In this document: one piece after another, positions 23,497-33,017 of the stretch
Layout: each line of letters opens with the position of its first letter
How positions within the stretch are numbered: position 1 is the first letter of the stretch
From: Candidatus Thorarchaeota archaeon
GTDB taxonomy: Archaea; Asgardarchaeota; Thorarchaeia; Thorarchaeales; Thorarchaeaceae
Direction of reading: 5' to 3'
DNA length: 52,540 bases
NCBI GenBank assembly: GCA_004524595.1
Contig: SDOA01000013.1
Coordinates: forward strand, 1-52,540
Translations under genes and position numbers: made by a program
The notes under the pieces: model-generated
Database searches by the model: none
What the model saw: only the letters and a program-made list of their open reading frames with translations
What the model was told of the DNA's origin: nothing

Positions 23497-25260
23497 TTAG
23501 AGTATGACCAGCCCCAGGAATGCCCATAACCAGACAGCGATTATAGTGACAACAAGGATAGCAATTAGGTCAACAACTAATCCAGTGGATATCATCTCAC
23601 GTATCTCAACTTTTCCAGTACTATATGCGATTGTTGATGGAGGAGTCCCGGTTGGTAATGCAAAGTCCATTGAGACTCCAATAGCTATGACCATAGTGAT
23701 TAATAACGGGTCAATCCCAAGACCTGTGGCCAATGGAATCGCAACAGGTATGAGAATTACAGCAGCACCAGTATTTGAAGCAACCATGGTAACTAGAACT
23801 GCAACGACACCAATAATTATGATTACTAACATAGATGGCAAAATTCCGAGTCCTGTCATTTGCTGGGCTAGAAATGTAGAAAGACCTGTGTCTATCATAG
23901 CACCGCCTAAAGCAATACCACTACCAAGAATCAGGAGTGAAGACCAGCTGATATGTGAGGATACGTCTTTTTCATCAAGGAGGCCCAAAACCATTAGTGC
24001 AAGGCCACCAATCAAAGCAACAACTGAACTAGAAATGCCATGTCCAGACCAACCAATTATGTTTGCCAGAAAATCAGGCACTTGCTCAGTAAACCACAGG
24101 GCAACTACACTTGCAAAGACACCAATAACAAGTTTTTGCTGTATTGACATATTGCCAAGACGTAGGTATTCTTTCAATGAGATTTCCTTTAAATCATCCA
24201 TCTCTTCAATCGATTTTGGTATCTTGAAGCGAATCATTACCCACTGCCAAATTATTGGCAACATGATAAGAACTACAGGTAGACCAAAGGGAAGCCAACT
24301 CATGAATGAAAATTGGATTCCTAAGAATGAGTTGATGTAACTTGCCGCAAGTGGGTTTGGTGGAGAGCCAACAAGACTTGCAACACCGCCTAAGGTGGCA
24401 GAATATGCCACACCAAGCACAAGCGCTTTACCATATTTACTTCGAATTTCGGTATCTTGAATTCTGCTTATGATTGCCAAAGCAATTGGAATCATGATTG
24501 CAGCGGATGCGGTATTACTAATCCACATCGATAGAAAAGCAGTCACGCCCATCACAGAGATGATTAATGCACCTCCTGAATTGCTGCTTCTTGAGAGAAT
24601 TAAAAGTGCCAATCTCTTATCAAGTTCATATTTTGATAGCGCGCGTCCAATTAGAAAACCACCAAAGATGAGGGCAACAGAGGGGTCAAAAAAAGGAGCT
24701 AGGGCTTGAGTTGGGGTTCTGATATTTGTGAGAACGATCAAGATGGGGATAAGAATTGATGTTCCTACAAGACTGATCCCCTCAGTGAACCAGAGTATCG
24801 CAACCACTCCAAGAATCATCACAGCAGCCTGTGAATTGACAAGTGGTTGATAATCGATGGTGAAAAGTTGTCCTGACTGGCGTGTTGGTCTAAGTGATAC
24901 GTTGAATCCATCAGAATTCGATATGATAACAGATATCTCGTCTGCTGTCAAAGGATTGCCAGTTGCGTTTACAAGGAAACGAATTGGCGTGCTCGTTGCG
25001 ATGGAAACAGAACGCGGAACAGTTATTCTGACATTGGTCAATGACCCATTGTACAAGTATGTAGACTGAGTTGTTGATCCGGCAGAAAGAAGTGTAATGT
25101 TATAGGTCTCTTGAACTTCAATACCCTCAGATGAAATCGATAGAGATACATGATATACACCTGGTTCAATTTCAGCAGGTGCATAAGTGTAGAGTAAATA
25201 TCCAGCAATGATAGAAATTGTGAGAACAATTATTGTCTTACGAGAAATTGTGTAATTCAA
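23497..25260 (-). CDS. SLC13/DASS-type anion transporter with N-terminal extracellular domain
   Basis: 587 residues, longer than the 450-480 typical of the family. The transporter part shows both duplicated substrate-binding signatures: SNTASAAIMIPIA near 245 with VGSPPNPLAASYI near 300, and SNTGAAVILIPVA near 490 with PTGTPPSTIAYSTG near 535. These SNT motifs are characteristic of divalent anion/sodium symporters (dicarboxylates, sulfate) in the CitT/SLC13 group. Ahead of it, residues 1-30 form one membrane helix and about 30-145 form a beta-rich extracytoplasmic domain. The substrate is not predictable. The start is TTG. Confidence 0.85.
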   Translation of the reverse strand: MNYTISRKTIIVLTISIIAGYLLYTYAPAEIEPGVYHVSLSISSEGIEVQETYNITLLSAGSTTQSTYLYNGSLTNVRITVPRSVSIATSTPIRFLVNATGNPLTADEISVIISNSDGFNVSLRPTRQSGQLFTIDYQPLVNSQAAVMILGVVAILWFTEGISLVGTSILIPILIVLTNIRTPTQALAPFFDPSVALIFGGFLIGRALSKYELDKRLALLILSRSSNSGGALIISVMGVTAFLSMWISNTASAAIMIPIALAIISRIQDTEIRSKYGKALVLGVAYSATLGGVASLVGSPPNPLAASYINSFLGIQFSFMSWLPFGLPVVLIMLPIIWQWVMIRFKIPKSIEEMDDLKEISLKEYLRLGNMSIQQKLVIGVFASVVALWFTEQVPDFLANIIGWSGHGISSSVVALIGGLALMVLGLLDEKDVSSHISWSSLLILGSGIALGGAMIDTGLSTFLAQQMTGLGILPSMLVIIIIGVVAVLVTMVASNTGAAVILIPVAIPLATGLGIDPLLITMVIAIGVSMDFALPTGTPPSTIAYSTGKVEIREMISTGLVVDLIAILVVTIIAVWLWAFLGLVIL

Positions 25261-25341
25261 CTCAGAGACCTACCCTAATTGTATCTGCAATTTAAAGAGT
25301 GAGGCTAAAAAACCGTTCTCTGCGGCAACATTTCGAAGAAA

Positions 25342-25704
25342 TTAATCTACAGGACGACCTTCGAGTATCTTCTGGAATTCAGCAATAGGTAATGAAAGAC
25401 CTCGAGTACCAATTATGGTCCAGGATTTTTCTACAAAATTGCTTGTATCTTTGTCAAGGATCTCTATTAATTCCTCAAAATTATCAAGAGGGCCTTCATA
25501 GACAGTGAAACCAGTATATTCAGTGCCAAATGCACTAGTAGCCTCAGTCACTATTTTTATTCCATGCGGAAGATTATCCCGTATCTTATGCCATGACTTA
25601 AACCATTGATGTTTTTCTTCATCAGTGAGATTCTTCAAACGATAGAGGGTCAAGTAGACATACTCTGTTGTTCCAATCACATTGGGTACTTTGCCAGCTA
25701 CCAT
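25342..25704 (-). CDS. Small alpha/beta protein, possible dimeric ferredoxin-like fold
   Basis: 120 residues. The pattern YVYLTLYRLKNLTDEEKHQWFKSW, then GIKIVTEATSAFGTEYTGFTVYEGPLDNFEELIEIL, resembles dimeric alpha/beta barrel or EthD-like units, but no specific family is recognised. It is divergent from the MFS transporter, with a TATA element in the shared spacer. Confidence 0.6.
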   Translation of the reverse strand: MVAGKVPNVIGTTEYVYLTLYRLKNLTDEEKHQWFKSWHKIRDNLPHGIKIVTEATSAFGTEYTGFTVYEGPLDNFEELIEILDKDTSNFVEKSWTIIGTRGLSLPIAEFQKILEGRPVD

Positions 25705-25726
25705 ATTCTATCTAACAACCTACATA

Positions 25727-25737
25727 GCTTATAAACG
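25727..25737 (+). promoter_or_regulatory. TATA-box promoter of the MFS transporter gene
   Basis: GCTTATAAACG, a strong archaeal TATA element, lies about 45 bases before the ATG at 25779. An AGGAGA ribosome-binding site follows near 25764. Confidence 0.5.
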
Positions 25738-25778
25738 CTAACGCATGCCTGAATTCAATATCTAGGAGATAAAAAAGA

Positions 25779-27011
25779 ATGGGACTGAGAAAATCTGGTC
25801 ATGCTTTGACGTTAATTATGTTGTACCTTGTAACACTATTCATGCGTGCTTCATTTTATGTAACTATTGCTGTCATTTCAAGTGCAGTCTACATGAACGG
25901 AGCTTTGGTTGGTTGGGGTGTAGCAATTGTTCTTGCCATATATCCAATAGCTGAGCTGAGTACAGTTTCATTCTTTGGCTCTTATTCGGATAAAGTGGGA
26001 CGAAAACCAATTCTCGCATTGAGTCTGTTCGTCACTGGATTGGCAGCATTCCTCTTTGGAGTTGCAACAATGGAAATCCTTGCCTTCATTTTTGCAGGAT
26101 TATTTGGAATTGGAGCTGCATCGCAAGTCACTACTTCACTGTCAATGATTGCAGACTGCTCTTCTGAAGATAATAGAGCTAGATTAATGGGCTATTATGA
26201 CCTATCGACATTGATGGGTTTAGCTGGTGGTTTTGGTATTGGTATAGTGCTATTAGAGTTAGGATTTATGCCTTCATTACTCCTATTCGCCGCTGCAGCC
26301 GCGTGTGTAATTTCTGGAGTGCTGACTTTGATTTTGATTAAAGAGACCAGAGCTGTTTCCCGTAAAGAAGCAAGTGTGATTGCACTAATAAAAGAGGTAG
26401 CTAAGGATAAACACATTCAGATGATGTTGCCTGTCTATATACCAATTATCTCACTATATGGATTGGTCATCTCTAAGGCTAAGCACATTATTGAAGTCTA
26501 CTTCGACATTACAGCGACAGATATGATACTTCTATTCGGAATGCTTGGCGTATCCCTCGTTCTTGGTATCATCGTGATGGGGCATCTTTCAGACCATTTA
26601 ATGAAAAGAAGACCATTCATTGTTTTTGGGCTCATTGGGTTTGGTATTCTAGCTTACATGCTCGTAGCAAGCGCTGATTCATTTGATACATTATGGACTT
26701 CAGGTCTATGGGTTTTACTGCCTATCCTTGGATTTACTGCGGGTTCATTTCCACCCGCAGCAATGGCATATTTAACCGATATCTCGCGCGCAGAAGCCCG
26801 GGGAAGTACAATGGGAGTGTATTCAATATTCTTTGGCTCCGGAATGATTATCGGACCTTTGAGTGCGCAATTCGCCTATTCGTTAGGTGGGTTGTTTCCA
26901 GGTCTTGCAATATTAGTGGTCATATTGATCGGTATTGCATGCATAGGAACATACTTTCTTGAAGAAAAAGTACCTCTAAGAGATGTTATAGTAAAAGACG
27001 AGAAATCATAA
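25779..27011 (+). CDS. Major facilitator superfamily transporter
   Basis: 410 residues with about twelve transmembrane helices. The loop 2-3 signature reads FGSYSDKVGRKPIL (residues 66-79), the classical GxxxDxxGRRxx motif, and the equivalent loop in the second half is GHLSDHLMKRRPFI. It belongs with efflux-type MFS proteins. The substrate is unknown. A further membrane protein gene follows after 72 bases on the same strand. Confidence 0.88.
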   Translation: MGLRKSGHALTLIMLYLVTLFMRASFYVTIAVISSAVYMNGALVGWGVAIVLAIYPIAELSTVSFFGSYSDKVGRKPILALSLFVTGLAAFLFGVATMEILAFIFAGLFGIGAASQVTTSLSMIADCSSEDNRARLMGYYDLSTLMGLAGGFGIGIVLLELGFMPSLLLFAAAAACVISGVLTLILIKETRAVSRKEASVIALIKEVAKDKHIQMMLPVYIPIISLYGLVISKAKHIIEVYFDITATDMILLFGMLGVSLVLGIIVMGHLSDHLMKRRPFIVFGLIGFGILAYMLVASADSFDTLWTSGLWVLLPILGFTAGSFPPAAMAYLTDISRAEARGSTMGVYSIFFGSGMIIGPLSAQFAYSLGGLFPGLAILVVILIGIACIGTYFLEEKVPLRDVIVKDEKS

Positions 27012-27083
27012 GTAGTGCAAAGAGTTAATAGAAACAATTGGATTGATTGCTCTTAGAAACTCAATCTTAGGAGAGAGAAATTA

Positions 27084-27695
27084 ATGGTTAGGGTTACTAC
27101 AATTGGTAACTTCCTCTCAGGAATCGGATTAACGTTACTTGCGTTCACTATTGTTGTGAAAGCAATTGCTACTCAACCGGAACAAGTACTATACCCTCTG
27201 TATATTTGGTTGATAGCACTTGGGATTCTTGGAGTGGTGTTACTCTTAAGTGTGATTAACACATTCACAGAGATGACTGGATTTGTTCATCCCGATGACA
27301 AGATGATATCGAATATGCTCGTGTATATCCATGCTCTTGCAACACTTCTTGTTTATGGACTTCTAGAAGGAGTAGATATAATCACGCAAGGATATCTATA
27401 TGATATGGGTACGATGATTGTAATTGCCTATATCTTCTTGTTTGTGTTTGTGTTTTTCGGAAGTAGAATCTCGGAAGGGGCAGAATCAGGACAGATAAAG
27501 GAGATGACATCCAGATTCATGCTTATCTCACTAGCACTGGGTGTGATTATGGCTGGGGCTTATCTCTTATTGAGCATTGTCAAAGATAATTTTGAATACA
27601 GCTGGGCATCAGGCGTACTCATGGCATTTGCTGTAGGTTTAGTATTTGTCATAGTAGCATTCTTAGGAAGGCGCTATGAACCGGTTGGTGAATAA
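27084..27695 (+). CDS. Six-helix membrane protein, unknown
   Basis: 203 residues, ATG start with AGGAGA upstream. Six hydrophobic helices are spread over the whole length, with short acidic or basic loops. No motif identifies a family. It follows the MFS gene and is closed by a hairpin plus T-tract terminator, so the pair may be one transcription unit. Confidence 0.65.
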   Translation: MVRVTTIGNFLSGIGLTLLAFTIVVKAIATQPEQVLYPLYIWLIALGILGVVLLLSVINTFTEMTGFVHPDDKMISNMLVYIHALATLLVYGLLEGVDIITQGYLYDMGTMIVIAYIFLFVFVFFGSRISEGAESGQIKEMTSRFMLISLALGVIMAGAYLLLSIVKDNFEYSWASGVLMAFAVGLVFVIVAFLGRRYEPVGE

Positions 27696-27705
27696 TTTTC
27701 AAATG

Positions 27706-27745
27706 AATGGGTGGAGGTAACTCCATCCATTGTCTTCATTTTTAT
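27706..27745 (+). terminator. Hairpin plus T-tract terminator
   Basis: Stem of 11 bp with one G-T pair, AATGGGTGGAG (27706-27716) and CTCCATCCATT (27721-27731), loop GTAA, followed by GTCTTCATTTTTATG. It starts 10 bases after the membrane-protein stop. Confidence 0.7.
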
Positions 27746-27803
27746 GATAATAGTATATAGTGGAAAGGCTCTTAAAACTCGGAGCTAGAATAGCCAATAA
27801 CTG

Positions 27804-29750
27804 GTGTTAGATATGGGAGACGGAAAACTCTGGCTCGGATTCAAGATTGATAAAGAAGGTAAACGAACGGATGAAAAGTTCGAAATTAGTGTAGACCTTC
27901 TGAGACGACATGGAGGTGTCTTTGGGTCGACTGGATCTGGGAAGACTGTATTATCAAAGTGTATTCTTGAAGAGGCGGCAATGGAGGGTATTCCAATCCT
28001 TGCACTTGACCCGCAAGGGGATATCGCTTCGTTAATGCTACCTGGAGACCCCAAAGAACTATCTTCGAAAGGAGTACCTCCGAACCTATTGAAGGAATAC
28101 ATGGAAAAAGTCATTGTAAGAGTCTATACTCCAGCCAGTAGTAAAGGACTGGCAATATCGATCAACCCATTGAAATTACCAGATAGAAAAGCTGACCAAG
28201 ATGATATCATCAGGCTTCTCGACAACTCGGCTAGAACCCTAGTGAAAGTTTTGATGAAGGTCGCTGGATTATCTAGGTCATGGGAAGGAAAAGCATTCGC
28301 AGCAGTCTATGAATTATTGAGAACAATATGGGAGAATGAGAAAACAGACATCAAAGGTCTAGCTGAACTTGCGAATATGCTTGTCGCAGATGCTGAAACT
28401 GCTGGCGTAGACCTAGAACCATTCATGAAATTTTCAGAGAGGCAGACCCTTGCCACTCGAATTCGTAGTCTGACTGTCGGGTCGTCACAGCTTCTATTCA
28501 AAGAAGAGGGCGAGATCGATTTCGATGAACTCACAAAACCTGTAAATGGAAAGACTCCAATCAATGTAATTTTCCTCAAGACGTTGCGTAGTGAAGAGGA
28601 GAAACATTTCTTCATCTCAATTGTTCTCAACCAATTGTATTCTTGGATGTTAAGGCAGGGCTTTACAGAGAAGCCACGAATGATGATATTTCAAGATGAA
28701 GCAGCCCCCTTCATACCAGCAGGGATGCTATCCCCTGGACCAAAAGAAACCTTCTTACTATTGTTCAGACAAGCTCGGAAATATGGTATTGAATGTCTTA
28801 TCGCTACTCAGAGTCCTAAGGACATTGATTACAAAGCATTCGAGCAATTCAACACAATTTCTGCAGGCCGAATTAGTAGTGAACAGTCGTTGAAAGTTCT
28901 TGAAAGAATCTTGGAGCCAATTGCTGGAGAGAAAGAGGCGGAACAGATTATCACACAGCTCCCAGGACAACAGACAGCCAGTTTCATCTTCTCCTCTGCA
29001 GACCTTAAACCAAAAGTTAACCACATTGGAGTCCGTTGGCTACTTACCAAACATATTACACTCACTGAGAAAGATGTTCAAATGCATATGCAAAAACTTG
29101 TTGAAGAACAGTCAAAGATACTTAAGAAACTTGAAGAAGAAAGAGTTGAAGAGGAGAAGAGAAAGCTAGCTGAAATGGAAGCAGCTGAACGTGAAAAGTA
29201 TGAAAAAGCAGAAGCAGCAAGGAGAGAGGCTGAGAGATTAAAAGCAGAGAAGGAGAGAGAGAAAGAGCTCTTAGAGAAGAAACAGAAGTTCAAATCTGCT
29301 GCGGACACAGAAAAAGTGTTCGACACAAAAGGACATGCTGCGAAGGTTTCTTACGATGATTTGATCAATGCATTCATTGCAAGAATTGAAGCAATTGCAA
29401 AGACAACATTTGGTCTTGAATTTCTCAAAGAACTATTGAAACGTGGAGAATTACATTACGAAAAATCAATGTCATTTTACCTCAAAGAAACACGCGAAGC
29501 ACAGAAACAGGGTCTTGCTAGAAAGACAAAGAAAGAAATCAAGAAGAAAGGAAAGATGGTGAAAGAGGACTTCCTCATCTATGATTTTGAATATATGCTT
29601 AGAAAAGTGATAGAAAGTATGGGAATTAGAGAACCAGACTTTGTCGATGAGGAGCGTCTGAAAAAGAAATTCGAACAATTGGTCAAGAAAGCGAATAGGA
29701 ACAATTTCCTAGAACGTATTATTCTAGGTCAACCATTCCTCGAGTTCTAA
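27804..29750 (+). CDS. HerA/FtsK-superfamily ATPase with long coiled coil
   Basis: 648 residues from GTG 27804; ATG 27813 is equally possible. Walker A is GSTGSGKT at residues 41-48, with DPQGD near 70 as in HerA-like proteins; Walker B MMIFQDEA is near 293-300; IATQSPKD near 333 is the usual sensor region of this superfamily. The ATPase domain is followed by about 70 residues of highly charged coiled coil (near 425-495, rich in E, K, R) and a C-terminal helical domain ending ILGQPFLEF. It resembles DUF87/DUF853 proteins, which act as hexameric DNA or protein translocases. No NurA nuclease is adjacent, unlike canonical herA. Confidence 0.82.
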   Translation: MLDMGDGKLWLGFKIDKEGKRTDEKFEISVDLLRRHGGVFGSTGSGKTVLSKCILEEAAMEGIPILALDPQGDIASLMLPGDPKELSSKGVPPNLLKEYMEKVIVRVYTPASSKGLAISINPLKLPDRKADQDDIIRLLDNSARTLVKVLMKVAGLSRSWEGKAFAAVYELLRTIWENEKTDIKGLAELANMLVADAETAGVDLEPFMKFSERQTLATRIRSLTVGSSQLLFKEEGEIDFDELTKPVNGKTPINVIFLKTLRSEEEKHFFISIVLNQLYSWMLRQGFTEKPRMMIFQDEAAPFIPAGMLSPGPKETFLLLFRQARKYGIECLIATQSPKDIDYKAFEQFNTISAGRISSEQSLKVLERILEPIAGEKEAEQIITQLPGQQTASFIFSSADLKPKVNHIGVRWLLTKHITLTEKDVQMHMQKLVEEQSKILKKLEEERVEEEKRKLAEMEAAEREKYEKAEAARREAERLKAEKEREKELLEKKQKFKSAADTEKVFDTKGHAAKVSYDDLINAFIARIEAIAKTTFGLEFLKELLKRGELHYEKSMSFYLKETREAQKQGLARKTKKEIKKKGKMVKEDFLIYDFEYMLRKVIESMGIREPDFVDEERLKKKFEQLVKKANRNNFLERIILGQPFLEF

Positions 29751-30433
29751 CTAGATGACATATATCTAATAGGCTCACTCAATTTGCAGGTAACCCACTG
29801 CTTGATGAGTTTAAGGGTGAAACTAGTGGCTTCCGTCAGAATCTGCTCTGTAGCCGCGTTAGAACCATAATGTAGCAATAGCACCCTGCTGCTTGTTGAC
29901 GTTACTTTGGTCTGTTCAGAATCATGTATAGCATACCCAAAACATACAATTGAAAAATCATCAGCAAGGACTATCTCTCGTCCCCTACACTCGATTGATT
30001 CCCCACCAATTCGTTGGAAGATCTCTCCTTTCTTGGCTTGTCTTAGAGTCAGCTGACCTTTGATTTTATCTGCATCAATTAGACCAATTGGTATCTTGTG
30101 ATATGCAGATGCAAGATTAACTATGTCAACCAAATTTGATATCCTCCAGAGATTTTCTCCTTGCAAAATACGCCGAAGGACAGCTTCGCTTGATCCTCTC
30201 TTCTTAGTAGGGTCAATTCCATAAGCCCAATGTAAGGATCGGTATGATTGTAAAAGGGGGTCATTTCGTAGTTCTTCAAGATTATTCTTAGAGCGAATCT
30301 TTCTGAAGATAGACTGCTCATATTCCTCAAATTCACTTGTCGATTTTCCAAATTTGAGGTCTTCAAGGAGAACAACCACGATACTGTAATTTGGTGAGTC
30401 AATCTCAAATTTAACTGAAAACGGAGTGTTCAT
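29747..30433 (-). CDS. B3/B4 tRNA-binding domain protein
   Basis: 228 residues matching the B3/B4 fold of the phenylalanyl-tRNA synthetase beta subunit as a stand-alone protein (COG3382). The recognisable stretch is YRSLHWAYGIDPTKKRGSSEAVLRRIL, then LVDIVNLASAYHKIPIGLIDADKIKG, and GEIFQRIGG. Stand-alone members are suspected of editing mischarged tRNA or binding nucleotides; the role is not settled. The stop overlaps that of the convergent ATPase gene by four bases. Confidence 0.8.
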   Translation of the reverse strand: MNTPFSVKFEIDSPNYSIVVVLLEDLKFGKSTSEFEEYEQSIFRKIRSKNNLEELRNDPLLQSYRSLHWAYGIDPTKKRGSSEAVLRRILQGENLWRISNLVDIVNLASAYHKIPIGLIDADKIKGQLTLRQAKKGEIFQRIGGESIECRGREIVLADDFSIVCFGYAIHDSEQTKVTSTSSRVLLLHYGSNAATEQILTEATSFTLKLIKQWVTCKLSEPIRYMSSS

Positions 30434-30481
30434 AGAATTGAGTTGTTATTATTAACCTAAGAGTGTTTTTGAGAGTGTGAT

Positions 30482-31291
30482 TCAGAGATACTTGATGATC
30501 TCCTCTAACGACTCAACACTCAATGAAGGTGCTGTATCCATATCTCCAGATTCAAAATCAATGATATTATCATGGTCTCTCTGCACCAGAATTGTGGTCA
30601 ATCCAGCAGCATTTCCTCCTGCAACATCTGAATGTGGATTATCACCAATGATTACTGATTGAGCCACATCAAAACTGAGAATTTTTACAGTTTCAAGAAC
30701 GATCTCAGGTAATGGTTTACCTATAACAACGGGATTTACACCAGTTGCATCTTCAATTGCAGCTACAATGGATCGTTCCCCAATATAGACATCTTCGTGA
30801 CCCAAGTATATCCCAGGATAGTCTCTACTTCCACTAATGCAAATTAGTTTTGCACCATGTTTTACCATCTTTGTTGCAAAATTCAATTCCTGAAAGGTCA
30901 TGCCTCTATCCGCGGCAACAGCAACATAGTCGATGGGGGGATTATTGGTAACATCAAGTCCACGAGAGACGAAGTCTTCTTGTGCTCCGCCTTCACCAAT
31001 CACAAAACACCGAGCTCCAGGCTGTCTATTAAATACATAAGCTGCTGCTGCCGCACCTGCTGTGAATACATGATCCTTAGATATCGGAAATCCAGCCATC
31101 TCAACAACTTGATGAACCTGTCTAGAAGAAAGGCGTCCTACATTGGTAAGAATGGCTAAGGAAACACCCTTCTTTCGAAGGATATGCCAGAGTTTTAATG
31201 CATCATCAAAGGGTGTGGGATGTTCGACATCCCAAATAAGAGTGTTATCCACATCGAATATCCAGAGTTTCTTAGCACGTAGGTCCATCAT
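30482..31291 (-). CDS. NagD-like HAD superfamily phosphatase
   Basis: 269 residues. HAD motif I is FDVDNTLIW at residues 12-20 with Asp13 and Asp15; the usual DxDGT is here DVDNT. Motif II is AILTNVGRLS near 46. The cap region of the class IIA (NagD/p-nitrophenyl phosphatase) type follows, then VVIGKPLPEIV (motif III Lys) and IIGDNPHSDVAGGNAAGLTTILV (motif IV), typical of that class. It should hydrolyse a small phosphate ester, possibly phosphoglycolate or a nucleotide. Monocistronic. Confidence 0.88.
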   Translation of the reverse strand: MMDLRAKKLWIFDVDNTLIWDVEHPTPFDDALKLWHILRKKGVSLAILTNVGRLSSRQVHQVVEMAGFPISKDHVFTAGAAAAAYVFNRQPGARCFVIGEGGAQEDFVSRGLDVTNNPPIDYVAVAADRGMTFQELNFATKMVKHGAKLICISGSRDYPGIYLGHEDVYIGERSIVAAIEDATGVNPVVIGKPLPEIVLETVKILSFDVAQSVIIGDNPHSDVAGGNAAGLTTILVQRDHDNIIDFESGDMDTAPSLSVESLEEIIKYL

Positions 31292-31356
31292 CCAGCACCA
31301 ATTCAGTGAGTAATTGTACAGAGAAAAATGTACCTACATTATCTCTTCCATAATTT

Positions 31357-31704
31357 CTAATCATTGGATAATAGAGGAATCACACAAATGAATCGAAATA
31401 CTTCAGTACCCTCAGTATTATCATATCCATGTGGTTCATTTGAAGGCACATAAACTACATCATCCTTCTTCGCCACGCCTTCGATATCGCCCATTAATTT
31501 TGCCTCACCTTTAAGCACAAATATCTCATGTTCCTCGGGATGATCATGTAACGGAATAATACCACCAGGTGCTATCTCAAACAACCGCATTGCATAGGTC
31601 TTTGCACCAGTCTGCTTCCCCACTAGCCATCTCATGGTAACTTTTTGAGCTCCAGCTAGTTCTACATCCCGAACTTCTCTTTGCTTGTAATTAACGACAT
31701 ACAA
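31357..31704 (-). CDS. Cupin domain protein
   Basis: 115 residues with the two cupin motifs: PLHDHPEEHEIFVLKGEA (G-x5-HxH-x3,4-E-x6-G type, metal ligands His and Glu) and VYVPSNEPHGYDN (G-x5-PxG-x2-H-x3-N type). A single-domain cupin of this size is usually a metal-dependent isomerase or dioxygenase or a sugar-binding sensor; no specific function can be assigned. It starts close to the divergent coiled-coil gene at 31892. Confidence 0.85.
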   Translation of the reverse strand: MYVVNYKQREVRDVELAGAQKVTMRWLVGKQTGAKTYAMRLFEIAPGGIIPLHDHPEEHEIFVLKGEAKLMGDIEGVAKKDDVVYVPSNEPHGYDNTEGTEVFRFICVIPLLSND

Positions 31705-31891
31705 GTATAATCTATCCTCCGAATATGAGCAGAGTGAGTATCTGCCTTCAAGCCATATTCTTTGAGTGCTGAATATAGATATTCGGTTATGTACCTTCTA
31801 GATTGAACACCACAGAAAGCTTAATCTTTGAAACCAATAATTCTCTGACATTACGTGTTTCAACCAATTTTATCCTGAAGAGGCAGATATC

Positions 31892-32413
31892 ATGAGTGAA
31901 GAAGACACATACTTGAGAGCGAAACTGACTGAGATTAATGGTGCTATTGATAGATTGACTCAGATGTTGAATAGAATGATTGACGTGATTTCGAAGATTA
32001 CTGAAGTCCAAGATGCGCAGTCAGACCTAGCTCTATCTGTTAATGCAAATTCTGAGAAACTTGATGAACTTCTGGAAGCTGTAAGGAATATTAAGAGTGT
32101 CGGAGCAGTTCCTGCAAGTTCGGGAGCAACAATTGCTCAGAAGGGCGCAATTTCATCCCATCAAGCAATTCTTGATACATTGGAAACACAGATCAGAGAT
32201 GGTGTGATTGCCAGCGATTTAGCTCAAAGAATCAATGAGTCTGCTGAGATGTTAGAAAGCAAAGGAGTTTCCGGTGCACTTATAGTAAAAATGCAACGTT
32301 GGACTAGAATTCTCCGAACATATGGAAGAGTTGATACGATAAGTCCAACTGATATTCAAAAACTTCGAGAAGACCTTAAGGAATGGTCAAGAGAACTAGG
32401 TAAGATGCGCTAG
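31892..32413 (+). CDS. Coiled-coil protein with small helical C-terminal domain
   Basis: 173 residues, ATG start. Residues 5-70 predict a parallel coiled coil (heptads in LRAKLTEINGAIDRLTQMLNRMIDVISKI). A flexible Ser/Ala/Gly linker at about 70-85 is followed by a helical domain (ILDTLETQIRDGVIASDLAQRI, then LIVKMQRWTRILRTYGRV). No family is recognised. The 187-base upstream spacer contains a small palindrome, GAATAT-AG-ATATTC at 31771-31784. Confidence 0.6.
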   Translation: MSEEDTYLRAKLTEINGAIDRLTQMLNRMIDVISKITEVQDAQSDLALSVNANSEKLDELLEAVRNIKSVGAVPASSGATIAQKGAISSHQAILDTLETQIRDGVIASDLAQRINESAEMLESKGVSGALIVKMQRWTRILRTYGRVDTISPTDIQKLREDLKEWSRELGKMR

Positions 32414-32599
32414 TCAAGAGTCATTGATATTTTCACTATGTAATAGCGAATGATTACCTATACGGATACATCCAAATACGTACCTGAAAAAAGAGTATTT
32501 AGAACAATTCATCATAAGAAATCTATTCGATGAAGATTTAATAGGAAATATTCAGACATTTCCAAGTCCTCTGCCGGGAAAGATGAGGTGCAAATCAAC

Positions 32600-32938
32600 A
32601 TGTCTTTAGATAATTGGGAGAATAGGATACAGGCGACCATTGAAAGCTTTCCATACCCACATAGAGATGAGATACTTAAATTATTCAACGATTGGTTAAT
32701 GACCAGACCACAACCACCACTCTATTCAAATTGGGAATCATTTTCATCTAAAACCGATGATCAAGAAGCTCTCTATACAGAACGAAGAGTGTATTTGAAA
32801 CGAGTGAAGAACGATCTTAGAGATATGGAAAATCCTCCAAAGAAATGGCAGAAAGCAGCTAAAGCGCTTGCTGCAGTTGCTAGTGTTTTTTTGGTAGTTT
32901 TCCTAGCTATATCAAGAGTTTTTCGTGGTGCAGACTAG
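32600..32938 (+). CDS. C-tail-anchored small membrane protein
   Basis: 112 residues from the ATG at 32600, preferred because GAGGTG lies ten bases upstream; the in-frame GTG at 32588 falls inside that site. The N-terminal 85 residues are soluble, helical and charged; a single C-terminal membrane helix (LAAVASVFLVVFLAI) ends with a basic SRVFRGAD tail. No family is recognised. Confidence 0.6.
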   Translation: MSLDNWENRIQATIESFPYPHRDEILKLFNDWLMTRPQPPLYSNWESFSSKTDDQEALYTERRVYLKRVKNDLRDMENPPKKWQKAAKALAAVASVFLVVFLAISRVFRGAD

Positions 32939-32980
32939 AAATAGAAAACTGTTCCTTTCTCATTAGTATAGAGCGCCCAA

Positions 32981-32990
32981 CTTATATTAT
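32981..32990 (+). promoter_or_regulatory. TATA-box promoter of the RecJ-like gene
   Basis: CTTATATTAT lies 28-37 bases before the ATG at 33018, the spacing expected for a leaderless or nearly leaderless archaeal transcript. Confidence 0.45.
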
Positions 32991-33017
32991 AAGAAGTGAA
33001 CATCAACATGGTAAAAA

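Noticed and set aside
23504..24340. A 278-codon plus-strand frame opposite the SLC13 transporter
   Set aside because: Its Ile/Thr/Pro/Arg-rich product is the expected mirror of membrane-helix codons; the transporter motifs are all on the minus strand.
29100..29290. GAA/AAG-rich stretch as a repeat element
   Set aside because: It lies in frame in the ATPase gene and encodes the charged coiled coil.
31771..31784. Small palindrome GAATAT-AG-ATATTC as an operator
   Set aside because: Short and entirely A/T apart from the outer pairs; too likely by chance in this AT-rich spacer.
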